Assembly: GCA_017475005.1 (NCBI GenBank)
Contig: JAFVGI010000020.1
Location: forward strand, 1 to 64,000
DNA length: 64,000 bases
Reading direction: 5' to 3'
From: Prevotella sp.
GTDB taxonomy: Bacteria; Bacteroidota; Bacteroidia; Bacteroidales; Bacteroidaceae
Under the pieces are notes generated by a model that was not told where the DNA came from, searched no databases, and saw only the letters and a list, made by a program, of their open reading frames with translations. The translations under genes were made by a program, and so were the position numbers. This document shows positions 29,738 through 39,887 of the stretch, in pieces. The first letter of the stretch is position 1. Each line of letters begins with the position of its first letter.

Positions 29738-30760
29738 ATGGAAATTCCTAAAAATCTGGACAAAAAAATCTTCAAGGGCTGCGGATGCATTTCTATAGGC
29801 ATCGTGGTGTTGCTGATTGCCTTTGTTGCATGGGCTCTCAGTCTGCCCGATGAAGAGACATCTGATGAGAGTAAAGAGGTTCAGAAAACCGAGCAGACAG
29901 AGAAGAAAGACAGCATTGTTGTGAATGCTCCGTTGGAGGGCGACCCCTATAAGGAACTCGACGAGCTGATAGGTCTTGAGCAGGTTAAGGACGAAGTTCG
30001 CTCACTTGCAAATTTTGTAAAACTGCAGAAACAGCGCGAGAAGAAAGGACTGAAAGTTCCGAAGATGTCACTGCATCTTGTCTTTACCGGCAATCCCGGA
30101 ACGGGTAAGACAACCGTGGCGCGCATTGTGGCCCGAATATATAAGGATTTGGGCGTGCTGAAGAAAGGCCACACCGTAGAGACCGACCGCTCAGGACTGG
30201 TTGCCAACTATGTTGGTCAGACAGCCACAAAGACAAATGCCGTCGTTGATTCGGCTCTTAACGGCGTTCTGTTTATCGATGAGGCCTACGCACTTGTTCC
30301 CGATGATGGCATAAAGCAGGACTATGGTCAGGAAGCCATCTCTACCCTGCTGAAACGCATGGAGGACGACCGCGACAAACTGGTGGTCATCGTAGCCGGC
30401 TACAGTAACGAGATGAAGCGCTTCATCGATTCCAATCCCGGACTGAAGTCACGTTTCAACCGCTACATCGAATTCCCCGACTATACATCGGGCGAGCTTA
30501 GCGACATCTTCAAGATGTATGCAAGGAAGAACGAATACACGCTGGCACCAGATGCCGAAAAGTTCCTGAAGACAAAGCTCGACAGCGTCATGCGCCACAA
30601 AAACCGGAATTTCGGAAATGCACGTTTTGTGCGCAATGTGTTTGAGAAGAGCATCCAACAACAGGCAAACCGACTATCGAACCAGAAAGACCTAAGCACC
30701 ACGCAACTTACCAAGCTCACAAAGAGCGACATCAGCGAAGCATTCAACAATTGCAAATAA
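29738..30760 (+). CDS. Membrane-anchored AAA+ ATPase, CbbX/SpoVK-like
   Basis: 340 residues. A single membrane segment at about 16-35 (ISIGIVVLLIAFVAWALSL) is followed by an acidic/charged linker to about 65 and one AAA+ domain: LIGLEQVKDEVRSL, Walker A GNPGTGKTT, the CbbX/SpoVK-type loop GLVANYVGQTATKT, Walker B GVLFIDEAYAL, and the sensor/arginine-finger region NPGLKSRFNRYIEF. CbbX and SpoVK relatives remodel or activate a partner protein. The N-terminal anchor is unusual for this clade as I know it and fits a role at the membrane with the TMEM43-type protein encoded three genes upstream (inference). Confidence 0.88.
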   Translation: MEIPKNLDKKIFKGCGCISIGIVVLLIAFVAWALSLPDEETSDESKEVQKTEQTEKKDSIVVNAPLEGDPYKELDELIGLEQVKDEVRSLANFVKLQKQREKKGLKVPKMSLHLVFTGNPGTGKTTVARIVARIYKDLGVLKKGHTVETDRSGLVANYVGQTATKTNAVVDSALNGVLFIDEAYALVPDDGIKQDYGQEAISTLLKRMEDDRDKLVVIVAGYSNEMKRFIDSNPGLKSRFNRYIEFPDYTSGELSDIFKMYARKNEYTLAPDAEKFLKTKLDSVMRHKNRNFGNARFVRNVFEKSIQQQANRLSNQKDLSTTQLTKLTKSDISEAFNNCK

Positions 30761-30805
30761 GCGAAAAAAACACTATACAAAGGAGACTAAAGGAGGACTT
30801 TAAAC

Positions 30806-30834
30806 AAAAAAGAGAGGTTTTGACCTCTCTTTTT
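30806..30834. terminator. Bidirectional terminator between AAA+ gene and tRNA-Lys
   Basis: AAAAAGAGAGGT-TTTG-ACCTCTCTTTTT: perfect stem, A-run on one side, T-run on the other. It serves the plus-strand AAA+ operon and the minus-strand tRNA. The 329-bp space 30761-31089 holds this, the tRNA, its promoter and the AI-2E gene promoter. Confidence 0.9.
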
Positions 30835-30837
30835 AAG

Positions 30838-30910
30838 TGATCCGCTTGGGGTTCGAACCCAAGACCCCCACATTAAAAGTGTGATGCTCTACCGACTGAG
30901 CTAGCGGATC
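30838..30910 (-). tRNA. tRNA-Lys (anticodon TTT)
   Basis: 73 nt on the minus strand. Acceptor GATCCGC/GCGGATC with discriminator A; D-arm GCTCAGTCGGTAGAGC; anticodon arm TCACA-CTTTTAA-TGTGG (one T-G pair at the base), anticodon TTT at 30877-30875; T-arm TTGGG-TTCGAAC-CCCAA. CCA is not encoded. Confidence 0.96.
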
Positions 30911-30949
30911 GACCGTAGTTGACAATTGAGTTTTTCTCAAAAGCGGGTG

Positions 30950-30981
30950 CAAAGGTAATACTTTTTTGGCGTATTACCAAA
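30950..30981 (-). promoter_or_regulatory. Promoter of tRNA-Lys
   Basis: On the minus strand TTTG (30981-30978), 20 nt, TACCTTTG (30957-30950). Start near 30943, about 33 nt before the tRNA. The 23 bp 30945-30967 are identical to the rimP promoter region at 39929-39951. Confidence 0.8.
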
Positions 30982-31052
30982 CAATTGAGCGAAAAAATGT
31001 TAAAGTGTTATGCATTTTTAACGGATTCGCCCGTTATGTGGCAACTTCTTCA

Positions 31053-31060
31053 TAACTTTG
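31053..31060 (+). promoter_or_regulatory. -7 element of the AI-2E-type permease promoter
   Basis: TAACTTTG followed by CAAGC, a good Bacteroidota -7 box 30 nt ahead of the ATG at 31090. The -33 region is weak (GTTATG near 31033). Confidence 0.55.
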
Positions 31061-31089
31061 CAAGCAAGCGCGCAAAGTATTGCTAATAT

Positions 31090-32163
31090 ATGATTAAAGG
31101 TCCTATCACATTTGACCGCATGTCTCGCTGGATACTTATAGCAGCAGCGGTTGTAGCTACTATTTTTGTTATTTCATACCTGAGTGACGTTTTGCTGCCC
31201 TTCTTCGCAGCATTAGTATTCGCATATCTGCTTTATCCACTGGTGAAATTCATACAATATCGTATGAAGGTAAAAATTAGAGTGCTTAGCGTTGTACTGG
31301 CGATGATAATAGGATTAGCAATTTTTGCAGGAGTGCTGTACCTCATCATCCCGCCAATGATAGAGGAATTCTCGAGATTTACAACGCTGGCAACCAGCTA
31401 TCTGCATCATGTGACGAAGATTAACAACTTCCCAGAGACAGCAAAGGTTTGGTTAGAACAGAACAGCCCACAAATTGAAGAATTCCTGAAATCGGAGAAG
31501 TTCTCGACTACGGTGAAGGATACTGCCCCTACCCTCTTTAATGTGATGGGGCAATCGGTTCACATGATACTGAATATAGTAAAGTCGTTTATCACATTAC
31601 TGTATCTGTTCTTCATATTGCTTGACTACGAATATCTGTCAAAGAACTGGATCAAGATATTCCCAAAAGACTCAAGACCTTTCTGGAACGATCTTATGAA
31701 TGATGTGGAGGCAGCCCTGAGCAACTATATCCGTGGACAAGGTACCTGCGCAATGATTATGGGGGTATTGTTCTGCATTGGATTCAGCATAATAGACTTC
31801 CCGATGGCGATTGGTCTTGGAGTATTGATAGGCATTATGGACCTCGTTCCATACCTGCATGGTTTCGGACTCATCCCCGCTGCCTTGCTGGCAGGCCTGA
31901 AGGCTGCTGAGACAGGACAGAGCTATTTTGTCATATTCGGTATGGTGCTGGCCATCTTTGGTATAGTACAGATAATAATGGATGCCATCGTAGTGCCAAA
32001 GGTGATGGGCAAGCATATGGGACTGAACCCGACGATATTACTGCTGTCACTGTCAGTATGGGGTACATTATTGGGATTCATAGGACTGATTATAGCTCTG
32101 CCTGCTACAACTCTTCTCATGGCCTACTGGCGCAGGTATATCACGAAGGATAGTGAAGAGTGA
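31090..32163 (+). CDS. AI-2E family (PerM/TqsA-like) transporter
   Basis: 357 residues, about eight membrane spans: an N-terminal pair (WILIAAAVVATIFVISYLSDVLLPFFAALVF region), an amphipathic soluble section (about 100-155), then helices with the family motifs FFILLDYEYL, GQGTCAMIMGVLFCIGF and LIGIMDLVPYLHGFGLIPAAL. The family exports small molecules (AI-2, or Na+/H+ exchange in some members); the substrate is not predictable here. The C-terminal codons and stop (DSEE-stop) lie in an AGTGAAGAG repeat (32151-32170). 20 nt before rsmI. Confidence 0.85.
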   Translation: MIKGPITFDRMSRWILIAAAVVATIFVISYLSDVLLPFFAALVFAYLLYPLVKFIQYRMKVKIRVLSVVLAMIIGLAIFAGVLYLIIPPMIEEFSRFTTLATSYLHHVTKINNFPETAKVWLEQNSPQIEEFLKSEKFSTTVKDTAPTLFNVMGQSVHMILNIVKSFITLLYLFFILLDYEYLSKNWIKIFPKDSRPFWNDLMNDVEAALSNYIRGQGTCAMIMGVLFCIGFSIIDFPMAIGLGVLIGIMDLVPYLHGFGLIPAALLAGLKAAETGQSYFVIFGMVLAIFGIVQIIMDAIVVPKVMGKHMGLNPTILLLSLSVWGTLLGFIGLIIALPATTLLMAYWRRYITKDSEE

Positions 32164-32183
32164 AGAGTTTAAGATAAATCAAA

Positions 32184-32891
32184 ATGTTGTATCTGATACC
32201 GACCCCTGTGGGAAATATGGAGGACATGACCTTCAGAGCTATTAGGCTGCTGAAGGAGGCCGACATAGTATTATGCGAAGACACCAGGACAAGTGGCATA
32301 CTGCTGAAGCACTTCCAGATAGAGGGAAAGCGCCTGATGGCACACCATAAATTCAACGAACACGGAACAGCAAAGAATATCGTGGAACGCCTGAAATGTG
32401 GCGAAACGATATGTCTCATTACAGATGCCGGCACACCAGGCATCAGCGACCCGGGCTTCCTCTTAGTACGCGAAGCAGTAGAAGCTGGCATAGAGGTACA
32501 GACATTGCCTGGAGCAACAGCTTTTGTACCAGCATTGGTAAGCAGCGGACTACCTTGTGACAGATTCTGCTTCGAAGGATTCCTACCACAAAAGAAGGGA
32601 AGACAGACAAGAATAGAGGAATTGTCACACGAAACGCGAACCATGATAATATATGAATCTCCACGAAGAATAGTAAAGACCTTAGAACAGCTGGCTGTGG
32701 CATTCGGAGAAGACAGACGGATGTCGGCATGCAGGGAGATATCAAAAGTGCATGAGGAAAGCGTAAGGGGCACAATAGCAGAGGTTATGACACATTTCAA
32801 GGAGACAGAACCAAAGGGAGAATTTGTCTTAATAATCGGTGGTTGCGACAAAAAACATGGAAAAACTCCTTCATTACACGTGGCGTCATAA
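32184..32891 (+). CDS. rsmI: 16S rRNA (cytidine(1402)-2'-O)-methyltransferase
   Basis: 235 residues of the tetrapyrrole-methylase fold. Signatures: LYLIPTPVGNMEDMTFRAI at the start, EDTRTSGILLKHF, LITDAGTPGISDPGF (SAM site), LPGATAFVPALVSSGLP, FEGFLPQKKGRQ, IYESPRRI, ACREISKVHEE. It 2'-O-methylates C1402 in the decoding centre. The length fits the shorter Bacteroidota version lacking the C-terminal extension of the enterobacterial protein. The end overlaps the next gene by 35 nt in another frame. Confidence 0.93.
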   Translation: MLYLIPTPVGNMEDMTFRAIRLLKEADIVLCEDTRTSGILLKHFQIEGKRLMAHHKFNEHGTAKNIVERLKCGETICLITDAGTPGISDPGFLLVREAVEAGIEVQTLPGATAFVPALVSSGLPCDRFCFEGFLPQKKGRQTRIEELSHETRTMIIYESPRRIVKTLEQLAVAFGEDRRMSACREISKVHEESVRGTIAEVMTHFKETEPKGEFVLIIGGCDKKHGKTPSLHVAS

Positions 32892-34059
32892 GATATTTCC
32901 GCTGGAGGACCTGTTGACAACCGACGGCAAACCAGTGGAGGTAATAGATACAGGATTATATAACCGCACCGACAGCGGACCTGATTTCTTTAATGCGAAA
33001 GTAAAGATAGACGGAATATTGTGGGTAGGAAACGTGGAGATACACACTAAGGCAAGCGACTGGTATCACCACAAGCACGATAATGACAAGGCTTATGACA
33101 ACGTAATACTGCATGTTGTAGAAAATGCCGATTCCATCGTCACCTCAGCTGATGGAACAGCAATCCCAACCCTGGTAATTCCTATAGCACAGAGTCTGAA
33201 GGATAACTATGCCGAACTGCTGAACTCAGAGAAATATCCCCCTTGTTACAAGATAATAGAAGACCTGCCCACCCTCAAAGTGCATGCGTGGCTTAGCGCC
33301 CTGCAAACAGAAAGACTGGAGAGGAAGACAAGGGATATAGAGCATAAGGTAAAGATAATGAATGGCTCGTGGGAGGATGCATATTTTGCTACCTTAGCCC
33401 GCAACCACGGATATGGCGTAAACAGTGATGCCTTCGAGGAATGGGCAAGAATAATGCCCATGAATGCTGTAGCACATCATAGGGATAACCTTTTCCAGAT
33501 AGAAGCAATATTCTTAGGACAGGCCGGGCTGCTGGAGCATGCAGCACCACAATATGCGAAGGAATATGCCTTCCTACAGAAGAAATTCACCCTCGCCCCA
33601 ATGGATGCCTCACACTGGAAGTATAAGACAAGGCCGCAAAACCATCCTCATGTGAGAATAATGCAACTGGCAAAGATGTATCATGAGCATAGGACAGGGC
33701 TAAGGGACTTGCTGGAATGTAAGACCATAGAGGAAGTGGGGAAATTATACGATTTCAACGGCATGAAACTGACATTATTTGCCATAAATACCGTCATTCC
33801 CACTATGTTTGCCTATGGCTCACACCATGCAAAAGAAGAACTCTGCGACAGGGCTCTCGACATGCTGGAGTCTTTGCCTGCAGAGGACAATAACATCGTA
33901 AGAATGTGGCAGGAATGTGGCTTAAAGGTAAAGACTGCCTACGACTCACAGTCTTTACTGCAACTGAAAAAAGAATATTGCGACAGGAGGGAATGTCTGA
34001 GATGCAGATTCGGATATGAATTCCTGCAAGGAGAGTATAAAAACGAATTTTTCAAATAA
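32857..34059 (+). CDS. DUF2851 family protein
   Basis: 400 residues from the ATG at 32857 (MEKLLHYTWRHKIFPLEDL). An upstream in-frame ATG (32839) lies deeper in rsmI and is less likely. Family motifs: GLYNRTDSGPDFFNAKVKIDG, WVGNVEIHTKASDWYHHKHDND, DNVILHVV; C-terminus YCDRRECLRCRFGYEFL with three clustered Cys. The N-terminal D...E.H.K pattern is reminiscent of restriction-endonuclease-like folds, but no activity is established. Common in Bacteroidota near rsmI or other housekeeping genes. Confidence 0.8.
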   Translation: MEKLLHYTWRHKIFPLEDLLTTDGKPVEVIDTGLYNRTDSGPDFFNAKVKIDGILWVGNVEIHTKASDWYHHKHDNDKAYDNVILHVVENADSIVTSADGTAIPTLVIPIAQSLKDNYAELLNSEKYPPCYKIIEDLPTLKVHAWLSALQTERLERKTRDIEHKVKIMNGSWEDAYFATLARNHGYGVNSDAFEEWARIMPMNAVAHHRDNLFQIEAIFLGQAGLLEHAAPQYAKEYAFLQKKFTLAPMDASHWKYKTRPQNHPHVRIMQLAKMYHEHRTGLRDLLECKTIEEVGKLYDFNGMKLTLFAINTVIPTMFAYGSHHAKEELCDRALDMLESLPAEDNNIVRMWQECGLKVKTAYDSQSLLQLKKEYCDRRECLRCRFGYEFLQGEYKNEFFK

Positions 34060-34076
34060 ATAATAGGAATAAAGAA

Positions 34077-35309
34077 ATGGTTTTGAATTATATTTTTATA
34101 GCGTTCTTCCTGATAGCTTTTGCTATAGCTCTGTTCAAACTGATAGTACTGGGCGATGTAGAGGTGTTCCCCGCAATGATGAACTCTACCTTCGATTCTG
34201 CAAAGACAGGTTTCGAGATATCATTAGGATTGACAGGTGTCCTCTCACTCTGGCTTGGAATCATGAACGTTGGAGAAAAGGGAGGAATCGTAAATGTGAT
34301 AGCCCGCATCCTTTCTCCTGTCTTTTCAAAACTATTCCCCGACATTCCGAAAGGTCACCCCGTAACAGGCAGCATCTTCATGAATATTGCTGCAAACATG
34401 CTGGGACTGGACAATGCTGCAACACCGTTGGGACTGAAGGCTATGGAACAGATGCAGAGCCTCAACACCAACAAGACGACAGCAACGAACCCTATGATAA
34501 TGTTTTTGGTGCTGAATACCTCAGGACTCACCCTGATACCTGTGAGCATCATGGTATATCGTGCTCAACTGGGGGCTGCCCAACCAACAGATATCTTTAT
34601 TCCTATACTGATTGCTACCTTCTTTGCCACTCTTGCAGGCATTATAATAACCAGCATATACCAGAGGATAAACCTATTTAACAAGACTATGCTGCTGACC
34701 CTTGGAGGAATGTGCCTTGTGGTAGGTGGCATAATATGGGGATTCTCCGCTATGGACAAAGAAACGATGTCACTCGTTTCCACAACAACAGCCAATGTGC
34801 TCCTTATGAGTATCATCGTAGGATTCTTTGCTGCTGGAATACGCAAGAAGATAAATGTCTATGAAACATTCATAGAAGGAGCAAAGGATGGTTTTACGAC
34901 AGCCGTAAGAATAATACCATATCTTGTCGCTATTCTCGTCGCTATCGGTGTTTTCCGTGCCTCAGGAGCAATGGATTCCATTATCGGCGGAATCGGCTAT
35001 TTAGTCGAAAGATTAGGCTTCTCTGCTGAATGGGTGGGTGCATTACCTACAGCCCTTATGAAGCCGCTTTCCGGCTCTGGAGCACGAGGTATGATGGTTG
35101 ATGCTATGACAACCTATGGCGCAGACAGTTTCATCGGAAGACTCAGTTGTATCTTCCAAGGAAGCACAGACACCACATTCTACATTCTGGCAGTTTATTT
35201 CGGTAGTGTGGGAATACGAAACACCCGCCATGCCGTTGCCTGTGGATTACTGGCTGACATAGCGGGCGTTATAGCTGCAATAGCCGTAGCTTATCTATTC
35301 TTCGGCTAG
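34077..35309 (+). CDS. Nucleoside-recognition (Gate) domain membrane protein, SpmA-SpmB fusion type
   Basis: 410 residues, about ten membrane spans in two Gate-domain halves. Half 1 (SpmA-like): [68 protein letters not shown]. Half 2 (SpmB-like): [59 protein letters not shown]. In spore formers SpmA and SpmB are separate and aid core dehydration; in Bacteroidota the fused form has no known role. The stop TAG lies in CTAG (35306-35309), shared with the convergent infB stop. Confidence 0.88.
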   Translation: MVLNYIFIAFFLIAFAIALFKLIVLGDVEVFPAMMNSTFDSAKTGFEISLGLTGVLSLWLGIMNVGEKGGIVNVIARILSPVFSKLFPDIPKGHPVTGSIFMNIAANMLGLDNAATPLGLKAMEQMQSLNTNKTTATNPMIMFLVLNTSGLTLIPVSIMVYRAQLGAAQPTDIFIPILIATFFATLAGIIITSIYQRINLFNKTMLLTLGGMCLVVGGIIWGFSAMDKETMSLVSTTTANVLLMSIIVGFFAAGIRKKINVYETFIEGAKDGFTTAVRIIPYLVAILVAIGVFRASGAMDSIIGGIGYLVERLGFSAEWVGALPTALMKPLSGSGARGMMVDAMTTYGADSFIGRLSCIFQGSTDTTFYILAVYFGSVGIRNTRHAVACGLLADIAGVIAAIAVAYLFFG

Positions 35310-38083
35310 AGTTTCTGTTCTACTTCTATCTCGGTGAACGTCTCTATGATATCACCTGCCTGAATATCATTGCAGTTAACAAGAGATATTCCACACTCGA
35401 GACCTGATGCTACTTCCTTAGCATCGTCCTTGTAACGCTTGAGGGCATTGAGTTCACCCGTGAAGATTACGATACCATCACGGATAAGACGTGCCTTATC
35501 CTTTGCATGTACCTTACCTTCGGTGACGAGAGCACCAGCAACAATACCAACCTTGGAAATCTTGAAGACTTCCTTGACTTCTGCCTGACCTGTGGCAACC
35601 TCTTTCTTAATCTTATCAAGCATACCCTCCATAGCGGCCTTGATATCATCCATTGCATCATAGATGACAGAATAGGTGTTGATTTCCACACCCTCCTGCT
35701 CAGCAAGACGCTTTGCAGCAACGGACGGACGAACCTGGAAGCCGACAATCATACCATTCTCTGCTGTAGAAGCCAGCATGACATCATTCTCGGAAATCTG
35801 ACCGACTGCCTGCATGATGACATTAACTTGTACCTTCTCTGTTGACATCTTGATGAAGGAATCAGAGAGGGCCTCACAAGAACCTTGCGTATCAGCCTTG
35901 ACAACGAGGTTGAGTTCGTGGAACTCACCAAGTGCAACACGATGTGCAATCTCCTCGAGTGACAATGTAGTAGTGGTACGCAGACTCTGTTCACGCTGCA
36001 ACTGCATACGCTTATTGGCAATAGTACGAGCCTCCTGCTCTGTCTCCATGATATGGAAGGAGTCACCTGCTGAAGGAGCACCGTTAAGACCGAGGATTAT
36101 AACAGGTTCAGAAGGACGAGCCTTCTCTACCTTCTGGTTACGTTCATTGAACATAGCCTTAACACGTCCCCATGCTGTACCAGCAATAACGACATCGCCA
36201 ACCTTGAGAGTACCATTAGAGACAAGTACTGTTGCAACATAACCGCGTCCCTTATCAAGAGAAGCCTCTATGACAGAACCTGTAGCGTTACGGTTTGGAT
36301 TAGCCTTCAGGTCAAGCATTTCTGCTTCGAGAAGCACCTTCTCCATAAGTTCCTCTACACCAGTACCCTTCTTGGCACTGATTTCCTGGCACTGGTACTT
36401 ACCGCCCCACTCTTCCACAAGAAGATTCATGGCGGCAAGGTCCTGACGTATCTTATCAGGGTTAGCACCTGGCTTATCAATCTTATTTATAGCAAATACC
36501 ATAGGTACATTAGCAGCCTGAGCATGTGCTATAGCCTCCTTTGTAGTAGGCATGATAGAGTCATCGGCAGCGATGATGATAATAGCGATATCAGTTACCT
36601 GAGTACCACGGGCACGCATCGCTGTGAACGCCTCGTGACCAGGGGTATCAAGGAATGTGATACGACGACCGTCTGGCAATTTCACGTTATAAGCACCGAT
36701 GTGCTGTGTAATACCACCTGCCTCACCAGCTATCACGTTAGTATTACGGACATAGTCGAGGAGAGAAGTCTTACCATGATCGACGTGACCCATGACAGTA
36801 ACGATTGGAGCACGAGAGTGTAGTTCTGTTTCATCGTCCTCCACTTCCTGAATAGCCTCCTGCACCTCAGCAGATACATACTCTGTTGTATATCCGAATT
36901 CATCGGCAACAAGGTTTATTGTTTCTGCATCCAGACGCTGGTTGATAGATGCCATGATACCAACAGACATCAGAGTACCTATAACCTTTGTCACTGGAAT
37001 ATCCATCATGGTTGCGAGGTCAGAAACAGTAACGAACTCTGTAAGCTTCAGAGTCTTTGACTCCATTTCTTCCGTGAGCATTTCCTCTTCACGGCGTTCT
37101 GCAGCAGCGTCACGCTTCTCCTTACGGTATTTAGCACCTTTCTTATTCATAGACTGCTTGCTAGTAAGACGAGCAAGGGTCTCCTTAACCTGACGTGCTA
37201 CATCCTCGTCAGATACTGCTGGTTGAGAGTTTTTCTTCTTGTTACGAGCCTTCTTATCTTCCTGATTGCGAGCCTTCTTATCCTTTTTACTTGGCTGGTT
37301 GGCAACGTCATTAATATCAACACGTTCCTTACCAATGCGGGCACGCTTTTTCTTCACCGCAGATTGTTGTGCAGCACGCTCCTCACGCTCTTTCTTCTTC
37401 TCCTCCTTTGACTTCTTCTTAGGACGAGTGCTCTGATTGATAGCAGAAAGGTCAATAGTGCCAAGCACATTAGGCATGACAACAGGTTTGTTCTCGCTCT
37501 TCAGGGTGAACACTTCTGGTTCTTCCTCAGATTGAGTATTCTCTGTTTCTTCAGACGCCTCTTCTTCTGTTTCTGTGACAGGTTCCTCAACCTTAGGAGT
37601 TTCTTCTTTTGGAGCGACTTCCTCTACTTCCTCAACTACAGGAACCTCAACCTTTTTAGCCTTTGGGGTTTCTTGTTCTGCTGGAGTTTCCTCAACCTTT
37701 GGCTCTTCAACCACCGGCTCCTCTTTCTTCTCTTCCTTCTTCTTTTTAGGTTTGTTGAGAGATGACAGGTCGATAGTTCCTAAGGGCTGTATATCTGATT
37801 TTCCTTTCAGAATAGAATCTGATGGTGTTTCTGCCTTTTCCGGAGCAGGCTCCTTATGAACCTTTTCCTTCTTTTCAGGTTTCTTAAAAATCTTTTCAGC
37901 CTGTGAGCGCACTTCTTTATCGCCTTTGAAAGCAGCGACGAGAGCCTCATACTGTTCATCATTTAATTTGAAGGACAGTTCAGGCTTCACCTCTCCCAGC
38001 TTTGGATGTTTCACAAGGAAATCCACAGCTGTCTGCAAGCCGATATTAAGTTCGCTTATTGCTTTGTTTAGTCTTACACTCAT
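35306..38083 (-). CDS. infB: Translation initiation factor IF-2
   Basis: 925 residues. IF2N-like start ([23 protein letters not shown]), then a long low-complexity Lys/Glu/Pro/Val linker (about 65-320), then the GTPase: G1 [13 protein letters not shown]2 [11 protein letters not shown]3 DTPGHEAF, G4 NKIDKPGAN. Domains II-IV follow, ending [15 protein letters not shown]. It brings fMet-tRNA to the 30S subunit. Third gene of rimP-nusA-infB, 15 nt after nusA. The linker is longer and more repetitive than in many bacteria but ordinary for Bacteroidota. Confidence 0.97.
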   Translation of the reverse strand: MSVRLNKAISELNIGLQTAVDFLVKHPKLGEVKPELSFKLNDEQYEALVAAFKGDKEVRSQAEKIFKKPEKKEKVHKEPAPEKAETPSDSILKGKSDIQPLGTIDLSSLNKPKKKKEEKKEEPVVEEPKVEETPAEQETPKAKKVEVPVVEEVEEVAPKEETPKVEEPVTETEEEASEETENTQSEEEPEVFTLKSENKPVVMPNVLGTIDLSAINQSTRPKKKSKEEKKKEREERAAQQSAVKKKRARIGKERVDINDVANQPSKKDKKARNQEDKKARNKKKNSQPAVSDEDVARQVKETLARLTSKQSMNKKGAKYRKEKRDAAAERREEEMLTEEMESKTLKLTEFVTVSDLATMMDIPVTKVIGTLMSVGIMASINQRLDAETINLVADEFGYTTEYVSAEVQEAIQEVEDDETELHSRAPIVTVMGHVDHGKTSLLDYVRNTNVIAGEAGGITQHIGAYNVKLPDGRRITFLDTPGHEAFTAMRARGTQVTDIAIIIIAADDSIMPTTKEAIAHAQAANVPMVFAINKIDKPGANPDKIRQDLAAMNLLVEEWGGKYQCQEISAKKGTGVEELMEKVLLEAEMLDLKANPNRNATGSVIEASLDKGRGYVATVLVSNGTLKVGDVVIAGTAWGRVKAMFNERNQKVEKARPSEPVIILGLNGAPSAGDSFHIMETEQEARTIANKRMQLQREQSLRTTTTLSLEEIAHRVALGEFHELNLVVKADTQGSCEALSDSFIKMSTEKVQVNVIMQAVGQISENDVMLASTAENGMIVGFQVRPSVAAKRLAEQEGVEINTYSVIYDAMDDIKAAMEGMLDKIKKEVATGQAEVKEVFKISKVGIVAGALVTEGKVHAKDKARLIRDGIVIFTGELNALKRYKDDAKEVASGLECGISLVNCNDIQAGDIIETFTEIEVEQKL

Positions 38084-38098
38084 TTATACCTCCCTTCT

Positions 38099-39364
38099 TT
38101 AATTTTCAAACTCTGAAGCCAATACCTCAAGCAAGTGATCTACTGTTTCTTCCTCAAGGTCAGCTCTTGTAATAAGCATCTCACGTGGAGCATTGAGAAC
38201 CTGCTTAGCAGTCTCAAGACCGATAGCCTTAACAGCATCAATAACCCACTGATCTATTTCGTCATTGAATTCATCCAGGTAGATGTCCTCCTCATCAGTG
38301 CCCTGTGTATCTGTCTCACGGAACGCATCGATAGTATATTCTGTAATCATGGATGCAAGTTTGATATTCTGTCCATTGCGACCGATAGCAAGAGACACCT
38401 CCTCTGGACGCAGATAAACCTCTGCCTTGCGATTCTCCTCATCGATCTCAATAGAGTTAATCTGAGCAGGAGCCAAAGCACGCTGTATGAAGAGTTTTGT
38501 ATTTGTCGTATAGTTGATAACGTCAAGGTTTTCATTGCAGAGTTCACGAACAATACCATGTACACGGCTACCCTTAACACCTACGCATGCTCCAACAGGA
38601 TCAATACGATCGTCAAAGCTTTCAACAGCAATCTTTGCACGTTCTCCAGGAAGGCGAACAACCTTTCTAACAGTTACCAGACCATCAGCAATCTCAGGCA
38701 CTTCTGCCTCCATAAGACGCTGGAGGAACAAAGGAGAGGTACGTGAAAGAATAATCTTGGGATTATTATTATCATTTGTTACACGAAGTACTAATGCACG
38801 TATTGTCTCATTCTTACGATAGTTATCAGATGGTATCTGCTCTGACTTTGGAAGAAGCATCTCATTACCTTCGTCATCAATAACGAGGACTTCACGCTTC
38901 CAAATCTGATATACCTCACCGCTGACAACCTCACCAACGAGGTCCTTATACTTATTATACAAAGAGTCATGCTCCAACTCAAGAATCTTAGATGCAAGAG
39001 TCTGGCGGAGATTAAGGATTGCACGACGTCCGAACTTTGTGAAGTCGACACGCTCTGATACATCCTCACCTACTTCGTAGTCACTTTCTATCTTCTGAGC
39101 CTCAGACAAAGCAATCTCCTTGTTAGAATCACTTACCTCGCCATCTGGTACAACCACACGGTTACGATAAATTTCGAAGTCACCCTTATCTGGGTTTACG
39201 ATGACATTAAAGTTAGAATCGCTGCCAAAGATTTTAGCAATTACATTACGGAAGCTTTCTTCAAGCACACTCACGAGAGTGGCACGATCGATATTCTTCG
39301 TTTCCTTAAACTCACGGAAAGTATCAATCATGCTTGGTTGTTGATCAATTGTTTTCTTAGCCAT
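38099..39364 (-). CDS. nusA: Transcription termination/antitermination protein NusA
   Basis: 421 residues: N-terminal RNA-polymerase-binding domain (DTFREFKETKNIDRATLVSVLEES start), S1 domain (DLVGEVVSGEVYQIWKREVLV), KH domains (FDDRIDPVGACVGVKGSRV and PEEVSLAIGRNGQNIKLASM), and a short C-terminal helical end. No second acidic repeat domain as in enterobacteria, which is normal for this phylum. One nt after rimP. Confidence 0.96.
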   Translation of the reverse strand: MAKKTIDQQPSMIDTFREFKETKNIDRATLVSVLEESFRNVIAKIFGSDSNFNVIVNPDKGDFEIYRNRVVVPDGEVSDSNKEIALSEAQKIESDYEVGEDVSERVDFTKFGRRAILNLRQTLASKILELEHDSLYNKYKDLVGEVVSGEVYQIWKREVLVIDDEGNEMLLPKSEQIPSDNYRKNETIRALVLRVTNDNNNPKIILSRTSPLFLQRLMEAEVPEIADGLVTVRKVVRLPGERAKIAVESFDDRIDPVGACVGVKGSRVHGIVRELCNENLDVINYTTNTKLFIQRALAPAQINSIEIDEENRKAEVYLRPEEVSLAIGRNGQNIKLASMITEYTIDAFRETDTQGTDEEDIYLDEFNDEIDQWVIDAVKAIGLETAKQVLNAPREMLITRADLEEETVDHLLEVLASEFEN

Positions 39365-39365
39365 T

Positions 39366-39851
39366 TTATTTAAAATCTATTACGTATTTACAGTATTTTA
39401 CTTCGTCCATAGAGAATGTTTTCTCTACTTCGACAAGAACAGGGCGTTTTTTTCCTTCTTCCTTCTGTTTCTCTTGAGTCAGAACTGTGAATTCCCTACC
39501 ATTAACAGCAGAAAGGGTTCCTACGATTTTCTTTCCCTTCGCATCACCCTTGGTCGGTAATACCTCTACCTGGTTTCCGACATTATTAATATATTGTTGT
39601 TCAACCTTAAAAGGCTGTCCAATTCCTGCACTGCCCACCTCCAACTCGTAATCTTCATCATCGCGACTGATGTGCTCTTCAATGAATCTGCTCAAGGATA
39701 CACAGTCATCAATCCAAACACCTTCTGCATGGTCTATTTCAACCACAATACGAGAGTCTTCAGAGACCTCTACATCAACAAGGAAATATCCTTTGTTGCT
39801 GTTCTCTAACCATTCTTTGACTACACTCTCAACTTTTTTCTTATCTACCAT
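39366..39851 (-). CDS. rimP: Ribosome maturation factor RimP
   Basis: 161 residues, short acidic protein needed for 30S assembly: VVEIDHAEGVWIDDCVSLSRFIEEHI, DYELEVGSAGIGQPFKVEQQY, then an SH3-like C-terminal domain (KGKKIVGTLSAVNGREFTVLT). First gene of the rimP-nusA-infB operon, with a leader of about 75 nt containing a hairpin. Confidence 0.95.
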   Translation of the reverse strand: MVDKKKVESVVKEWLENSNKGYFLVDVEVSEDSRIVVEIDHAEGVWIDDCVSLSRFIEEHISRDDEDYELEVGSAGIGQPFKVEQQYINNVGNQVEVLPTKGDAKGKKIVGTLSAVNGREFTVLTQEKQKEEGKKRPVLVEVEKTFSMDEVKYCKYVIDFK

Positions 39852-39887
39852 TCTTTAAAGATATTAAGGAGTAAAACCTTTTTAACG

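Noticed and set aside
37100-37880. Low-complexity Lys/Glu region of infB as a repeat element
   Set aside because: Charged linkers of this kind are normal in IF-2 of this phylum, with no nucleotide-level tandem period of note.
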